Shown: in pieces, positions 63,898 to 64,000 of the stretch
Layout: every line of letters begins with the position of its first letter
Position numbering within the stretch: the first letter of the stretch is position 1
DNA from: Candidatus Coprovivens excrementavium
Lineage (GTDB): Bacteria; Bacillota_I; Bacilli_A; RF39; UBA660
Direction: 5' to 3'
NCBI GenBank assembly: GCA_944363975.1
Contig: CALVVU010000005.1
Location: 38,408 to 102,407, forward strand
DNA length: 64,000 bases
Notes under the pieces: model-generated
Told to the model about the DNA's origin: nothing
The model's database searches: none
Seen by the model: the letters and a program-made list of their open reading frames with translations, nothing else
Program-made: the position numbers and the translations under genes

Positions 63898-63929
63898 AAA
63901 AAAAAGAGGATCAAACAAGCTCCCCCTCT
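63898..63929 (-). terminator. Terminator behind the second 5S rRNA gene
   Basis: Stem AGAGG/CCTCT (63905-63909 with 63925-63929) followed by T8 on the minus strand; long T-runs also follow the rRNA 3' end directly, from about 63960 downwards. Confidence 0.6.
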
Positions 63930-63963
63930 CCGCGAAAAAAAAGAAGAGCAAAAAAAAAAAAGA

Positions 63964-64000
63964 GGCAACTACCTATTTTCGCGAGAACTATCGTCGGCGT
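63964..64000 (-). rRNA. rrf: 5S ribosomal RNA, 3' end only (continues past the window)
   Basis: The last 37 bases match the 3' end of the 5S gene at 43060-43158 almost base for base: ACGCCGACGATAGTT is shared, then CTCGCGAAAATAGG against TATGCGAAAATAGG, and GTAGTTGCC against GTAGTCGCC. The two copies therefore are not identical. The 5' part is outside the window. Confidence 0.93.

Noticed and set aside
1..64000. A CRISPR array or cas operon somewhere in the window.
   Set aside because: I saw no run of evenly spaced repeats and no Cas1, Cas2, Cas9 or other Cas motifs in any protein; only the tracrRNA-like sequence remains.

Overview
The window reads as a chromosomal segment of a very AT-rich, low-GC Gram-positive bacterium with the standard stop codons (TGA is used as a stop, for example at the end of the gene at 4777-5301). 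It has a wall: there is a lipoteichoic acid synthase, a FemX/MurM-type bridge transferase, a peptidoglycan deacetylase and an LD-carboxypeptidase. The overall set (ECF sigma with an RsgI-like partner, T-box, ThyX, two AspRS, many small membrane proteins, few biosynthetic pathways) suggests an uncultured gut member of the Bacilli near the Mollicutes (RF39-like lineages). The lineage is inference; no marker gene in the window settles it.

Almost all genes lie on the minus strand in short units, many closed by a hairpin plus T-run placed at or just after the stop codon. Layout: 1-930 partial LTA synthase; 1048-1122 tRNA-Gly; 1168-2531 glycosylase-like protein and DEDDh exonuclease; 2603-5918 a TetR-controlled redox operon; 6028-8240 tandem-HD protein and TrmB; 8348-9664 a plus-strand gene of unknown function; 9681-11539 an ECF sigma and RsgI/PepSY anti-sigma pair; 11649-18017 acyltransferase-like protein, a Nudix gene with a nonsense codon, a FAD/Rieske oxidoreductase, a second Nudix, a queuosine-salvage glycosidase and unknown genes; 18080-21090 membrane proteins; 21150-25436 a MarR-controlled heterodimeric ABC exporter; 25549-31417 HAD phosphatases and small envelope proteins; 31487-34830 two aspartyl-tRNA synthetases behind an Asp-type T-box; 34829-36433 nucleotide metabolism (a dNMP-kinase-like protein and MtnN); 36485-36593 a tracrRNA-like RNA locus; 36701-40515 MscS channel, a broken gene and topoisomerase III; 41262-42472 cysteine synthase behind a cysteine-rich leader peptide and attenuator; 43060-43158 a stand-alone 5S rRNA; 43205-51837 DUF2130 protein, GH13 amylase, deacetylase, Fic toxin-antitoxin, GNAT-transglutaminase fusion and a double-length ThyX; 52045-53612 plus-strand FemX and ArsC/Spx-like pair; 53619-60195 phosphatase, LemA, two-component system, YebC and SDR; 60259-62759 the t6A cluster tsaE-tsaB-rimI-tsaD; 62831-63853 a membrane SGNH-like protein; 63964-64000 the end of a second 5S rRNA.

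The most interesting signals are regulatory and lie between genes: the cysteine leader-peptide attenuator in front of cysteine synthase, the tracrRNA-like sequence with no cas gene or CRISPR array anywhere in the 64 kb, the T-box in front of a tandem AspRS pair, two well-defined palindromic operators in front of the TetR and MarR genes, and dispersed, unusually short 5S rRNA genes. Three genes are visibly decaying by single nonsense or frameshift changes. No complete new multi-gene system stands out beyond these.
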